64,000 bases of DNA from Mixta mediterraneensis (GTDB lineage: Bacteria; Pseudomonadota; Gammaproteobacteria; Enterobacterales; Enterobacteriaceae). The position numbers and the translations under genes are program-made. Position 1 is the first letter of the stretch, and each line of letters opens with the position of its first letter. Positions 48,887 through 60,739 of the stretch are shown here, one piece after another. The notes beneath the pieces were generated by a model. It saw only the letters and a list, made by a program, of their open reading frames with translations, made no database searches and was not told where the DNA came from. Where the stretch lies: positions 310,001 through 374,000 of the forward strand of contig NZ_JACFXY010000002.1 of NCBI RefSeq assembly GCF_014946725.1, written 5' to 3'.

Positions 48887-51800
48887 GACAATTTACCCGC
48901 TTTAAAACGAACTTTATTGTTCGCATCCGTAACTACCATGTTGTTATCTGTTTTACTCAACCGCCAGCCGCCGCTACCCCCGTAACTTGTAGACTGGATA
49001 TAATTCCCGATCATCGCGTTGGTGAGCGTGCCGTCACCGATGAAAGCTGTATCAATGATGGTCTGCCCGTTCTGAATGGCGAAGAAGGTTTTAGGTGTGG
49101 CGCCTACCTGCGTCATTACTGCGAAGCGGTCAGCCAGGAACAGTACCTGTGACTGCATGCCATCAGGCGTATTTTCAAGGCCAATACCCATGCCAGCGGC
49201 GTAATATCTGCCGTTGGAATCAATGCCAAGCTTAATGCCCCACTGAGCGGAAACTTTTCCGTCGAGCGTAGCCAGGGCAGAAGAGGTCTGCTGGACCGTC
49301 ACATTCGTCTGGTCAATTTCCTCACCTGTTGCATTAAACTGCGCAGTCACTGTCTGTTGGTACTGAGCAAATGCCTGGTTCGCATCAGCCTGAGCTGTTT
49401 CTGTGGTCACTATTCTGGCTTCAGCCTGCGCTACTCTGCCCCTGACCCCGCCAATAGCCCCCCGCTGAGCCTGGTCTGCTGCATCGTTGCCGAGGGCATT
49501 TTCAATATCAGTTAAAGCCTGATTATTGACACTTGAAAAAACCGCCTCGGTGTTTTGTGTCAGGCTTGCCAGTGCCTGGTCAGTACTGGACTGAGCGGTT
49601 TGCAGAGTATCAATGGAAGCCGAATTGTTGTCGGTAGTCGCCTTAACCGCATCGACCCGCTGACCAAGCGCTGTGTCTGCGCTGGCTCGGGCTGTCTGCT
49701 CTGCGGTGATATTTGCTGCATTGCTCTCCGTTGAAGCGTCCAGGCTATCGAGGCGCTGCGCTGTGGCGCTCTGGTTATCAGTTACAGTCTTCTCGACCGT
49801 AGTGATTCGACCAGTATTGCTTTCGGTTGTTGTTTTAACATCCGTTATGCGCTGGCTTAATGCGTTGTCGCCATCTACACGTGCGGTTTGCTCTGCAGTG
49901 ATGGCGGCGCTGACATCAGCAACGTCACCGCTGTTTTTATCCAGCTCCTCACGAAAATCAGCAATGTCGCCCTGAGCCTGCGTGACAGCATCATTCAGTT
50001 CGCCTACCTTTTCCTCCACTGAGTCAACACGGGATACGAGCTGCTTACCGGCATCGGTATTCAGGATGTCATCCCCAATCCAGTCCAGAATGTCGCTGGC
50101 ATCAGTTGAAGCCTGACCGCGAACCCAGTCGGTATAACCACTCTCATTGCCGGTCTTATCGACCAGCTGAGCGCGGTACCAGAAAATCTGGCCTGCTTTC
50201 AGCCCCATCTGCTGGTACACGCGGGTCGGATAGGCAACATCAGCCAGAAGCATGGGCGAAGCACCGCCTGCCGTCAGGCTGTACTGAATTTCCGTTTTCA
50301 GTGTGTCAGAGGTATTAGCCGGGAATCCCCAGTTAAGCTCAATGCCGAATACCACATCTTCGGAAGCCGTGAAGCCAACTGGCTTAGGTGGATTGCCAAC
50401 TTTACCTGTGAGCGTTTTCTCCTGCGAGTAACCCCACCCAGACGAAATCTCAGCGGCATTGATTGCGCGAACACGCACCAGATAGCGGCCAGCGTAAATG
50501 CTCGGCACTTCAAAAGAGGTTGTTGAGCTGCGGGCTACGCTAATCCAGTTGCCATCGTTGCGCCGCCACTGCGCCTCGTAAGATATGGCGTTTTGCACCG
50601 CATCCCACTGGACTCGCATCGTCTCCAGGCTGATGCCCTGATTAACAACCGAGTAAGAGTCGATAACGATATTTGTCGGTGCGGCCTGATTGCCCGGAGG
50701 AATGACGCTGACTGGTCTCTGGTCGATAACAGCACCAGTATCAATGCGGGGGTATTTGTTCGGATCATGAGCTGCGGCGGTGATAGTGAACGTGCCATCA
50801 TCATTTTCAGCAACAGAGGTTACCCGGTACTGCTGCGCATAAAGCTCTGATGATTCTACGACCCAGATATTTTCGGCTTCAGGCGTTTCAGAATATGCAG
50901 TCGTAACGGTAACGATATTATCGCTCAGGCTCTGGATGGTGCGAGCCTGAGAAATACCGCTGGGCAGATTCACCTGCAGGCGATCACCTGCTTTCGCATC
51001 GGGTGCGCGGTCAAGCGTAATCGCCCGTCCGTTCACAGAACTGATGCGTCCACCGGCTACGCGTCCAGAAAGGTACTCATCAGCAACAGCGATGACATAG
51101 CCCGGCATGGGTATATCGCCATCAAGCCCAACAGAGAAAGCAACGACGCGGTCTTTGTTGTTAGTGAGAATGCCCCAGCGCCCTTTACGGTTCGCCTCTG
51201 ACTGACGTGTACAGCCAATCGCTGTCACTTCAAGCTGGTTATAAACCTTATAACGCGATACCAGGTCTTTTTCGAACACCGGCTCCATAGCATCGGCATA
51301 ACCGTTGTCAGGGTCGGAATACGAAACCAGCGCGGAGGTATAGCGGGTTTTAGTGGTACTGCTGGAATAAGCAAATTCACCGTCAACCACGTTGGCATTG
51401 GTGAAGTTGTAATCCACATCGCGCGGCATATCAGCCAGGGCAACAATCTGATCGCCGCCCCAGTACGTCATGCCACGGAAGATGGCCGCAAAGTCACGCA
51501 TGACCGTATAGGCGTCGTTGCGGGTCTGCACGTACACATCACACTTATAGCGCGGTTCGGTACCGCTACCTCCCTTGCCATCCGGGACCATCTGATCGCA
51601 GTACTGCGCGACCTGATACAGGGTCCATTTGTCAATGTTGGCAGCGGTAAGGCGATCACCCAGACCAAAGCGGTCAGAAACCACAATGTCGTAAAAAATC
51701 CACGCCGGGTTGTCTGTCCACGCCCACTTAAAGGTGCCGAGCCACGTTCCGCTGTAGCTGCGTGTGTTCGGATCGTAGTTGTCTGGCACACGGATAACGC

Positions 51801-52551
51801 GGCCTTTTGGCTCACAGGTGATCTGCGGAATGCTGCCGTTAAACTGGCTGGAGTCGAATTCGATATAGAGCAGCGCTGTGTTTGGATAACGCAACTTGGC
51901 GTCAATCACCTCGGTGTAGCTCTGCAGCGTCATGGTGTCGCCAATTTTGGCGCTATTTGCCTCGGCGGTGATTTTGCGAACACGAACCGTCCAGGTACTG
52001 CCATTCTGTGGTAAATCTATGCGATGGCTACGCTCATAACCGGTGGTGGTTTTGCCGGTTACAGCTGTGTTTAAAACGGTGGTCCATGTACCACCATCCG
52101 TCTGAAGATCAATCGCATAATTGATAGAGTAGCCAACCAGATCGCCATCATCTTCCTGCCTGAAGAGTGCTGGCCACTTCAGGCGAAGGCGGATAGCAGA
52201 AAGTTGAGTATTAGTGAAGGTATGAATCCATGCGGTAGTGCTGGTGACATCGGTCCCTACAGAAATCTCATTTTCAGTACCGGGGATACCCTGAATGTAA
52301 TTCTGCGCCTGAGTGCCGGAACGGAATTCCCACGCCACGCCGCTAAAGTTCTGAGAGCCATCATCATTCTCAATAGCGGTGCCATCGAGAAAAACCTGCT
52401 TGCCCGACAGACCACCATAAAATTCACCCTCACCAAGCGCCAAAAGAATTTTTGCTTTTGCTACGGACTGGAGATCATCTGGCTGTTCGGTGGGTGTACG
52501 AGATTCTGAAGAGCCGCCTTTGCGCCCTTTATAAACGGTAGCTGTAGCCAT
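48883..52551 (-). CDS. J: Tail tip / host specificity protein J
   Basis: 1222-residue lambda gpJ-like protein forming the tail tip and receptor contact. The N-terminal hub part is close to gpJ (CYPNTALVG-type segment LRYPNTALLYIEFDSSQF, WTLYQVAQYCDQMVPDG). Fibronectin-like domains lie at about 610-800, a long repeated coiled region (TAEQTARVDGDNALSQRI-type repeats) at 850-1060, and a DUF1983-type end. The IS21 copy lies just upstream of the gene but leaves it intact. Confidence 0.93.
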   Translation of the reverse strand: MATATVYKGRKGGSSESRTPTEQPDDLQSVAKAKILLALGEGEFYGGLSGKQVFLDGTAIENDDGSQNFSGVAWEFRSGTQAQNYIQGIPGTENEISVGTDVTSTTAWIHTFTNTQLSAIRLRLKWPALFRQEDDGDLVGYSINYAIDLQTDGGTWTTVLNTAVTGKTTTGYERSHRIDLPQNGSTWTVRVRKITAEANSAKIGDTMTLQSYTEVIDAKLRYPNTALLYIEFDSSQFNGSIPQITCEPKGRVIRVPDNYDPNTRSYSGTWLGTFKWAWTDNPAWIFYDIVVSDRFGLGDRLTAANIDKWTLYQVAQYCDQMVPDGKGGSGTEPRYKCDVYVQTRNDAYTVMRDFAAIFRGMTYWGGDQIVALADMPRDVDYNFTNANVVDGEFAYSSSTTKTRYTSALVSYSDPDNGYADAMEPVFEKDLVSRYKVYNQLEVTAIGCTRQSEANRKGRWGILTNNKDRVVAFSVGLDGDIPMPGYVIAVADEYLSGRVAGGRISSVNGRAITLDRAPDAKAGDRLQVNLPSGISQARTIQSLSDNIVTVTTAYSETPEAENIWVVESSELYAQQYRVTSVAENDDGTFTITAAAHDPNKYPRIDTGAVIDQRPVSVIPPGNQAAPTNIVIDSYSVVNQGISLETMRVQWDAVQNAISYEAQWRRNDGNWISVARSSTTSFEVPSIYAGRYLVRVRAINAAEISSGWGYSQEKTLTGKVGNPPKPVGFTASEDVVFGIELNWGFPANTSDTLKTEIQYSLTAGGASPMLLADVAYPTRVYQQMGLKAGQIFWYRAQLVDKTGNESGYTDWVRGQASTDASDILDWIGDDILNTDAGKQLVSRVDSVEEKVGELNDAVTQAQGDIADFREELDKNSGDVADVSAAITAEQTARVDGDNALSQRITDVKTTTESNTGRITTVEKTVTDNQSATAQRLDSLDASTESNAANITAEQTARASADTALGQRVDAVKATTDNNSASIDTLQTAQSSTDQALASLTQNTEAVFSSVNNQALTDIENALGNDAADQAQRGAIGGVRGRVAQAEARIVTTETAQADANQAFAQYQQTVTAQFNATGEEIDQTNVTVQQTSSALATLDGKVSAQWGIKLGIDSNGRYYAAGMGIGLENTPDGMQSQVLFLADRFAVMTQVGATPKTFFAIQNGQTIIDTAFIGDGTLTNAMIGNYIQSTSYGGSGGWRLSKTDNNMVVTDANNKVRFKAGKLS

Positions 52552-52562
52552 ATTGCGCCCAT

Positions 52563-52587
52563 AAAAAAAGGGACGCTTGAGCGCCCC
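52563..52587 (-). terminator. Terminator-like hairpin before J
   Basis: On the minus strand GGGGCGCT/AGCGTCCC, with one G-U pair and a tiny loop, is followed by T7. It ends 11 bp before the J start and after the IS21. Confidence 0.65.
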
Positions 52588-52673
52588 TTAAAGGTGGTGG
52601 AAATGGTTCGGTGTCAATACCGATCGAATTCTGACCCACCCTGCCAAAGTAAAACTGACCCACCCCCTTTGAA

Positions 52674-54487
<1,814 letters not shown>

Positions 54488-54580
54488 TGGCAGTGCCTTA
54501 AAACTGCCATTTTTACCCTAGGTGGGTCAGATTTACATCGGCAGGTGGGCCAGTTTTACATCGGTAGCGACAGTTCGGTA

Positions 54581-55180
54581 TTACTGTTGATCCTCCACAT
54601 AAATACCCGCTGAGATAATTGCGCCACCGATGCGGCGCTGACCATACAGCAGAGGAACAGGATACCCCTGAGCGGCGGTGTTGGTCGGGCTACCGAATGC
54701 GTAAGAAGCCTGGTTATCGGCATCCTGCTTACTGGCTATTCCCGGCGTCTGAGGTGAAAGCATTTGGACGACACCACCCAGCATCATCGCCGCACCAAAC
54801 TTAGCCACGCCATAACCCATTGTTGAAAGCGTACCCCCCGTGAAATAGCCTATTGCAACGCCAACAACTACCAATACCGCTCCCAGTATCGTCTGAAGTG
54901 CGCCTGCTCTTTTGCTTCCCATAATCACAGGAGCTATGCGGATTTCACTTTTGCTGTGATCAGCCTCAAGTTCCTCTACTGCAAGGTTTTGTCGTCCACT
55001 GAAAACCGCATAAGTCAGTCCACGCTTGCGGCTGGTATTGAGAAAGCGCTCAAATCCGGGAATGACCACACATAAAGCACGAATGGCCTCACGGGGTGTC
55101 TCAACGGCCATATGGTGAACACGTCCGAATGTGGCACCCAGAACGCCGTATAGCCGAATGGTTCTTAATGTACTTTCCAT
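54581..55180 (-). CDS. I: Tail assembly protein I
   Basis: 199-residue lambda gpI-like tail-tip assembly protein: an N-terminal ubiquitin-like domain (LRTIRLYGVLGATFGRVHHM), a hydrophobic middle (TILGAVLVVVGVAIGYFTGG) and a short C-terminus with PVPLLYGQRRIGG. It follows K with a 15-bp gap. IS21 sits right after its stop. Confidence 0.9.
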   Translation of the reverse strand: MESTLRTIRLYGVLGATFGRVHHMAVETPREAIRALCVVIPGFERFLNTSRKRGLTYAVFSGRQNLAVEELEADHSKSEIRIAPVIMGSKRAGALQTILGAVLVVVGVAIGYFTGGTLSTMGYGVAKFGAAMMLGGVVQMLSPQTPGIASKQDADNQASYAFGSPTNTAAQGYPVPLLYGQRRIGGAIISAGIYVEDQQ

Positions 55181-55195
55181 AATTAACCTGCTTTT

Positions 55196-55906
55196 TCACT
55201 GAAGGTCACGGTGCCGGACAATTTTCATTGTCCGTTCCTGCCAGTAGCCTCCGTATGGAATTCGATTGCTGATGCGACCGTAAAGGTGATGCAGCATCAT
55301 GTTCCCTTCCAGCATAACTCCGGCATGATTCCACTTATTCGACTGCACCTGCATCATGATCACGTCCCCTGGCTGCGGTGCGCCGTTTACCTCTTCAAAC
55401 CCGGCTGAGTGCCAGTTATCCTGATAAAGATTCTCCGGGTACTGGTCTTCCCACCAGGGGTAGTCCACTCGGAAATCTGGCAACTCTATGCCGTGTTCCT
55501 GCCGGAAGTAGCTCATGACCAGCCCCCAGCAGTCTGAATGCCCCAGCACGAACGGGCGTCCAATCAGCGGTAATTCATCGCGGGGATGGATAGTGCGCAG
55601 ATCACCTTCAGGCCAGCTTACGATATGCCATGGTACGGCACTGGCATCACACATAGCCTCATCCAGTGGACTTGGGCGTGTTGTAGCGTCGGGATGGCTG
55701 TGTGCAATGGCGATGACCGTGCCCCATTCCTCCGCCGTTGCGTAATCCTCTGGAGACATGTGAAACTGTTCTGTTGGCTCAGATGCCAGATTTCGGCATG
55801 GGAAATAACGTTCAACACGGCTTTTCTGCGCCACCACGCCGCAGCACTCTCGCGGGTATTCCGCTTCTGCATGAGCAAGCAATGCATCGATTGTTTTCTG
55901 GCGCAT
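55196..55906 (-). CDS. K: Tail assembly protein K (JAB and NlpC/P60 domains)
   Basis: 236-residue two-domain enzyme. The JAMM metalloprotease motif HSHPDATTRPSPLD is near residue 68. An NlpC/P60 domain follows, with Cys in GHSDCWGLV and His in WNHAGVML. Lambda gpK has the same layout. The peptidase may open the cell wall during DNA entry or trim tail-tip proteins. Confidence 0.93.
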   Translation of the reverse strand: MRQKTIDALLAHAEAEYPRECCGVVAQKSRVERYFPCRNLASEPTEQFHMSPEDYATAEEWGTVIAIAHSHPDATTRPSPLDEAMCDASAVPWHIVSWPEGDLRTIHPRDELPLIGRPFVLGHSDCWGLVMSYFRQEHGIELPDFRVDYPWWEDQYPENLYQDNWHSAGFEEVNGAPQPGDVIMMQVQSNKWNHAGVMLEGNMMLHHLYGRISNRIPYGGYWQERTMKIVRHRDLQ

Positions 55907-55907
55907 G

Positions 55908-56663
55908 TCAGCTCCGAATCAGCGATGTGCCAGGGAAGCCGCCAAAAGATACTTCTTCGTCTTCACCAAAGCGCAGTTTGCACCCGGTGAGGGTACCGCT
56001 GCACTCATCAAGTGAGGGATCGTCCACCGGATTGTTGAACTTGTCGAAGTAGCGCGTGCCGGCATAATCACAGCCATCACCGGACCGATATTTACCGCGA
56101 ATACACCAGGTGCACAGAGAATGAAGCTGGCGCGTCGGTATCATTAGCCCCTGAAGGTCCATAGGGCTACTGAGCGTGAATTCCACCTGTGTTTTCGTTT
56201 CGCTGCTCTTACTGTCGATGTAGAAGACCTTCAGCTTTTCCTGTGTCGGATCGGCTGATGCGTTTCCTTCAGCAAAGTTAACCGCGTCGAGATACTGCGC
56301 CAGCGTGTCATGAATGGACACTTTCGCCTGAAGCATATCGTCATAGGCAAGGCACAGCGCGGTGATCGAACCGTCCAGGTTAGCAACCGTCAGTTTTGGC
56401 TGAGCGCTGCTACCCGTTGTTGATGCTTCAATACCCGTGATCTGACACGGCCATGCTTTGTATTCCTGGCCCTGCCACCATACAGATTTGGCTGGCAGTT
56501 TGGTTTCATCACCACCAGCAGCAATGATCTCCGCCTCAGTGTGCGGGATATTGTAGGCATGGAAGCGCAGCACATCAGGCAGGTCGAACGCCGAGCCATC
56601 CACCTCAAATAGCCTGACCAGATTTCCGGGCTCCAGCTTCTGATAATCACTGTTCAGACTCAT
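55908..56663 (-). CDS. L: Minor tail protein L
   Basis: 251-residue tail-tip protein like lambda gpL. The C-terminal part has the four cysteines that hold an iron-sulphur cluster in gpL (CTWCIRG, GDGCDYAG, DECSGT and TGCKLRFG give more than enough candidates). Its start overlaps the M stop. Confidence 0.91.
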   Translation of the reverse strand: MSLNSDYQKLEPGNLVRLFEVDGSAFDLPDVLRFHAYNIPHTEAEIIAAGGDETKLPAKSVWWQGQEYKAWPCQITGIEASTTGSSAQPKLTVANLDGSITALCLAYDDMLQAKVSIHDTLAQYLDAVNFAEGNASADPTQEKLKVFYIDSKSSETKTQVEFTLSSPMDLQGLMIPTRQLHSLCTWCIRGKYRSGDGCDYAGTRYFDKFNNPVDDPSLDECSGTLTGCKLRFGEDEEVSFGGFPGTSLIRS

Positions 56664-56998
56664 GGTTTAAACGCCTGTTCAAAGGTGGCCGTAAGGTCAT
56701 AAAGTCCTGCGCCTAACGCAACGGGCTTGTAAGTGTCGCATCGGTACAACCCTGTCGGCTGTAGCGGTGGCTTCCACTGGAATGCGCGCACACCGCCGTG
56801 ACTGTCCAGGAAATCCTGAATTGCCCCGATCATTGACTCATTGCCAGTAAAGGTCAGGTCCCAGCTTTGCGTACGGTTATTAATTCCGTTCCCGGCAACC
56901 TGTGTATAGCCGTCACCAAACTGAATTTTACGAGTACTGAATTTTGCTTCACCGGCTGCATTGAGACGGGCGCACCACGTAAATACTTCGATTGCCAT
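56660..56998 (-). CDS. M: Minor tail protein M
   Basis: 112-residue distal tail protein like lambda gpM (109 residues), with the conserved VRAFQWKPP block. It lies between tape measure and L. Confidence 0.91.
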   Translation of the reverse strand: MAIEVFTWCARLNAAGEAKFSTRKIQFGDGYTQVAGNGINNRTQSWDLTFTGNESMIGAIQDFLDSHGGVRAFQWKPPLQPTGLYRCDTYKPVALGAGLYDLTATFEQAFKP

Positions 56999-57001
56999 GT
57001 A

Positions 57002-59470
57002 TTACCTGCTTTTCATTGCGTTCCAGATGTCACCGCCAGGGCGAATATCACGCATCATGTTCTGCTTGTAGCGCTGGTCTACAAAGTTTCCGATTTCAGA
57101 ACCAAATTGCTGCCATCCATCGGTAGACTGCGTGGAGGTATTGCCGTTGCTGTCTATGCTGATATAAACCTGTGGAGCGCCACCAGAAACAGCAGAATTG
57201 CCGCCACCCAGCGCACGAACCCCAAGCGAGCCATCTGCTGCGCGGGTCAGCGGCATGATTGCTTCAGGCCCGGCTTCGCCCATCAGACCAGCCCCTTTAG
57301 CGAAAGCGAAAAGTGTTGGCGAGCTGACAATAGAGTTGCTGTGCTGGCTAAGGTCGTGAGAGGCGTAAACGCCACCTTTGGCATTGAGCGACAGATTGCT
57401 ATATGCACCGGAAGAGAATGCGTTTGAAGATGATGTAGCAGCAGAAGCGCCACCGCCAAAGTAACCTGCGATACCAGAAGCGACGGTCCCGAGAATTCCT
57501 GAAGATGAAGAACCACCACCCATAGCGCTGACAACTGCCATTTGCAGGGCAACCTTTTCGATGATCTGTAGAACCGATATGCCCCATGATTTCCAGCTAA
57601 CCTTGTTGCCTTCAAGCATTGAGGTGACGTTGCTGAATACACCATCAAGGGATGACTTAACGCCGTCTGACACCGTACCGGATACATCACTAATCTCATC
57701 AGCCCAGTTAGCAAAACCATTCTTGGCACCAGCGACCCAATCAGCTTGTAGTTCATCCATTTTTTTATAGTGATCTTTTAAAGCTTTAATTCTGTCTGAT
57801 TGGGCATCTTTTAGAGCCTGGGTTTCGCGGTCATAAACAGATTTAGTAATATCTCCTGATTGATACTGGGCCTGTAAATCTCTTTGCTGATCCAGATAAT
57901 CTCGCTCGATGTTAAGGCGCTCTTTCAGCCTTTCACGCTCTTTATCACCAAGCCCTGCGCCCTGCTCGTCAATATCAAACGAGGATTGGGCATTGCTATT
58001 TTGAGCCTGAAGGTTGGCAACGAACGCCGCTACCTTGGCATTTTCCTGATTGGCCTTTTTGACCTCATTAAGGCGGTCCACTTCCTGTGCCAGATATTCA
58101 AGGCGCTTTTTCTGCGTCTCGTTAAGCCCCTGCAACTTGCCATCAGCAATATCGAACTGCAGTTTTTGCTGCTCGGTAACCACAGTGGTTTTTTTACCAG
58201 TGGTGTCGATTAATTCAATCTGGCGCATGTAGCTGCGCTCAGTGGCCTTAAAGGCACTTTCCAGTTTTTTAGCGCCGGCATCTGGTGTTGTTTTGCCGTT
58301 TTGCTGCCCGGGAGTAAGAGCAAATCCCGATTCCGGAGCAACTGTTGCGGATGCGGTGGGTAACGTTGGCTTATTCTGAAGGTCATCGCGAAGCTTAATT
58401 AGCTGTTCCAGCTCTTTCTGCGCTTTTTCGGTACTGTCATCAACCCCAAATAAGTTACCAAACCACGATCCGTTTTCTGATCGGTTAGACATGGTTTTTT
58501 GTAGGTATTCGATACGTTCAGTAACCTGATCAAGGTTGGTGGTATCGATATTGCCACCAACTGCAGCAGCCCTGTTGTTCGTTAAAGATGCTATTTCTCC
58601 TGCCTTAGCAGCGATAGTAATTATCCAGCCAGCAAGCTCTGCCACATCACTGACTAAGTCTACTATGCCTTTCAACACTGCAGGATCAGTCAAAACTGTA
58701 TGGATTTGATCCAGCGAATGCTGAAGTGGAGTAAGGTCTACCTTCGCCAGTCCTGCAGCAATCTCCATCTTCAGGCCTTTCACCTGAGCTTCCATGTCCT
58801 GAAACAGATCGTTCACCTTAACCAGGTCATCAATAGACTGCGGGTCGGGCGCAACACCGTAATCTTTTGCTAGCTGGATAAACTGCTTCAGCTTCTCGTT
58901 ATTGTTATCGAACAACGGAAGAAGTTTTGACAGGTCATTCCCCAGACTTTCAAGGATGGTGACTTTACCGGCATTGGTGCTGATTTTCCCCAGAGCATCG
59001 CCGATAGCCAGCATCTGTTTATCGGGTGAAACCTTCGAAAGCTTGTCGGCAGACAGACCTAGCGCGTTGAGCGCATCAACTGCCTCGCCGGATTTATTCA
59101 ATACAGCATCACCGATTTTATCGCCCAAATCTTTGAAGATGTCGGCCATATTATCGCCTGACAGCCCAGCCTTTTCGGCAGCAAACTGCCACGCAAGCAG
59201 TTCCTGGGTGGACATTTTCAGCGATTTCGCCCACTGGTCAGTGGTGTTAACCTGGTCGGCAGTGGACTTGAGAAGCGCAAAACCAGCAGCACCGGCAGCT
59301 ACGGCGGCGGCTGATACAGCAGTAAGCCCTACAGTAACGGCCTTGAAATCTGCCTCGGCCTGCTTGCGCCATTTCTGCGTCGCCCGTTCGGCTTTATCCA
59401 TGCCAGCGGTAAAGCCGCCCACTTTGGCAATCAGGTCAATCGTCAGCGTGCCGAGTGATTTGGAAGCCAT
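57002..59470 (-). CDS. H: Tape measure protein H
   Basis: 822-residue tape measure protein that sets tail length and is ejected at infection. The start MASKSLGTLTIDLIAKVGGF is typical of lambda gpH relatives. Long helical and coiled stretches include a hydrophobic segment at about 50-75, and the C-terminal GLMGEAGPEAIMPLTRAADG motif is the family hallmark. Confidence 0.93.
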   Translation of the reverse strand: MASKSLGTLTIDLIAKVGGFTAGMDKAERATQKWRKQAEADFKAVTVGLTAVSAAAVAAGAAGFALLKSTADQVNTTDQWAKSLKMSTQELLAWQFAAEKAGLSGDNMADIFKDLGDKIGDAVLNKSGEAVDALNALGLSADKLSKVSPDKQMLAIGDALGKISTNAGKVTILESLGNDLSKLLPLFDNNNEKLKQFIQLAKDYGVAPDPQSIDDLVKVNDLFQDMEAQVKGLKMEIAAGLAKVDLTPLQHSLDQIHTVLTDPAVLKGIVDLVSDVAELAGWIITIAAKAGEIASLTNNRAAAVGGNIDTTNLDQVTERIEYLQKTMSNRSENGSWFGNLFGVDDSTEKAQKELEQLIKLRDDLQNKPTLPTASATVAPESGFALTPGQQNGKTTPDAGAKKLESAFKATERSYMRQIELIDTTGKKTTVVTEQQKLQFDIADGKLQGLNETQKKRLEYLAQEVDRLNEVKKANQENAKVAAFVANLQAQNSNAQSSFDIDEQGAGLGDKERERLKERLNIERDYLDQQRDLQAQYQSGDITKSVYDRETQALKDAQSDRIKALKDHYKKMDELQADWVAGAKNGFANWADEISDVSGTVSDGVKSSLDGVFSNVTSMLEGNKVSWKSWGISVLQIIEKVALQMAVVSAMGGGSSSSGILGTVASGIAGYFGGGASAATSSSNAFSSGAYSNLSLNAKGGVYASHDLSQHSNSIVSSPTLFAFAKGAGLMGEAGPEAIMPLTRAADGSLGVRALGGGNSAVSGGAPQVYISIDSNGNTSTQSTDGWQQFGSEIGNFVDQRYKQNMMRDIRPGGDIWNAMKSR

Positions 59471-59488
59471 AAATTCTCCGTCTGGCGG

Positions 59489-60150
59489 TTATGCCCAGCT
59501 TTTCATCGCTTCTTCAAGTGATATTGGCTCATTAGCCGCTTTGACTTTAGTGAAATGCAGAGTGAAATCAGTGGGACTGAATGGCGGATTTTTAGGGTCG
59601 CGGTTAACGTTCGCAATCATGCTCGTTACTAACGCTGCTCCCCATTCGGTACGCATCATGGGATTCAGGCTTCCATAGCGTTCCCGGTACTTTGCCCAGA
59701 GCTGCGATTCTTTGAAGGAGATCGTCTCACGCGCTTCGGCGATGGTTTTGCCGCCGATCCCGTTGAGGACGAGCTCGCACCAGAATTCGTCTTCGGCGCT
59801 GAGCTCGAAGTCTTTCCCAGATCGTTAACTTCCTGAATAGCCACCAGCAGGGCTACGGTTAACGCTCCATCGAGCGCGCCGCGCTCTGGGTCTGCCTCAC
59901 CTGTGATGTCGGCGGGGGTAAAGACAGGCTTACCAAATTCATCGCAGATGGATGCCGCAATTCGACCCGCAACGCCATCTACTTTCCCGCCAAAAGCCAG
60001 CACATCAGATGTCGCAGTGTGATAACCCATTGGGCGCACATAAACGGTCGCAGTGATTTTCTTATCGCCCTGTTTCCAGGTGATTTCTTTTTCTACAGGA
60101 CGTCCGGTAAACGCGCCCGAATCCTTGAGTGCTTCAAGCGTTAATTTCAT
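59489..60150 (-). CDS. GT: Tail assembly chaperone GT (frameshift product)
   Basis: Fusion made by -1 slippage on GGGAAAG at 59812-59818. The first 113 residues are G; the new frame then reads DFELSAEDEFWCELVLNGIG, continues with KTIAEARE and SLNPMMRTEWGAALVTSMIA, and stops at 59489-59491, for 220 residues. This T part is conserved in lambda-like phages. The G:GT ratio is needed for tail assembly on the tape measure. Confidence 0.88.
59665..60150 (-). CDS. G: Tail assembly chaperone G
   Basis: 161-residue product made without frameshifting (lambda G has 140). The body runs from MKLTLEALKDSGAFTG to VAIQEVNDLG; after the slippery codons the 0-frame tail is a low-complexity Ser/Pro/Lys stretch. 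The low-complexity tail reads against the conserved T frame, as expected for this overlap. Confidence 0.88.
   Translation of the reverse strand: MKLTLEALKDSGAFTGRPVEKEITWKQGDKKITATVYVRPMGYHTATSDVLAFGGKVDGVAGRIAASICDEFGKPVFTPADITGEADPERGALDGALTVALLVAIQEVNDLGKTSSSAPKTNSGASSSSTGSAAKPSPKRVRRSPSKNRSSGQSTGNAMEA
59812..59818 (-). promoter_or_regulatory. Programmed -1 frameshift site GGGAAAG
   Basis: The same heptamer is used in lambda G-T. It falls in the codons L-G-K at residues 111-113, and the -1 frame is open for another 107 residues. Confidence 0.9.
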
Positions 60151-60165
60151 TTGTTGTCTCGCAAA

Positions 60166-60184
60166 ATGGGGCGAAAAGCCCCAT
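60166..60184 (-). terminator. Hairpin between V and G
   Basis: ATGGGGC/GCCCCAT with a 5-base loop, then TTT on the minus strand. The U run is short, so this is at most a partial terminator. Confidence 0.5.
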
Positions 60185-60188
60185 CAGT

Positions 60189-60686
60189 TTAAGAGGCTGT
60201 TTTAGGAATCCACACCGCAGAACCGGAACGCTGGATAGAAGCGGAGGAGGAAACGACTGTGTTGGCCGCGAAATCAAACGGGAAGTCGGAGACGTAGCCT
60301 TTGAAAACAAACCAGGTTCGGCTGTCGGGTAGCACCAGGCCATCAACAGCACCGCTTGCATCTTCTGCAGCAGCTGTAGGTGACGCGGTGCCATCAGCCC
60401 AACCAATCGCAAACGTCAGGTCCTGATCATTCTCATCATCAGAAATCGACAGGTTGTGCAGCATTACGTGGCTGGTATTTTTTGGATCAGCGTTCAGTGT
60501 CAGTGAAGCCGCTCCGGGAGTACGCAGACCACGCTTATAGGTACGGTCAAACTTTTCAGAAAGACAGGTATCTTCAATCTGGTCGGCTGGGCTGCTGCCC
60601 GGTGAGAATGCGGTGATGCATTCCACTTCGCTCACCGCGCCACTGGCGAGCACGAAAAGCTGCGTGCCTTGCGTCAATACAGACAT
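60189..60686 (-). CDS. V: Major tail tube protein V
   Basis: 165-residue tail tube protein. MSVLTQGTQLFVLASGAVSE and SSPADQIEDTCLSE are typical of lambdoid tube proteins, and position before G/GT confirms it. Lambda V is longer because of an Ig-like end that is missing here. Confidence 0.88.
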   Translation of the reverse strand: MSVLTQGTQLFVLASGAVSEVECITAFSPGSSPADQIEDTCLSEKFDRTYKRGLRTPGAASLTLNADPKNTSHVMLHNLSISDDENDQDLTFAIGWADGTASPTAAAEDASGAVDGLVLPDSRTWFVFKGYVSDFPFDFAANTVVSSSASIQRSGSAVWIPKTAS

Positions 60687-60702
60687 GGTTATCTCCGGTC
60701 AT

Positions 60703-60724
60703 AAAAAACCGGCACATGGCCGGT
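60703..60724 (-). terminator. Terminator-like hairpin before V
   Basis: On the minus strand ACCGGC/GCCGGT with a 5-base loop is followed by T5-6. It lies 17 bp before the V start. Confidence 0.7.
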
Positions 60725-60739
60725 GGGTGAATAATTCGG

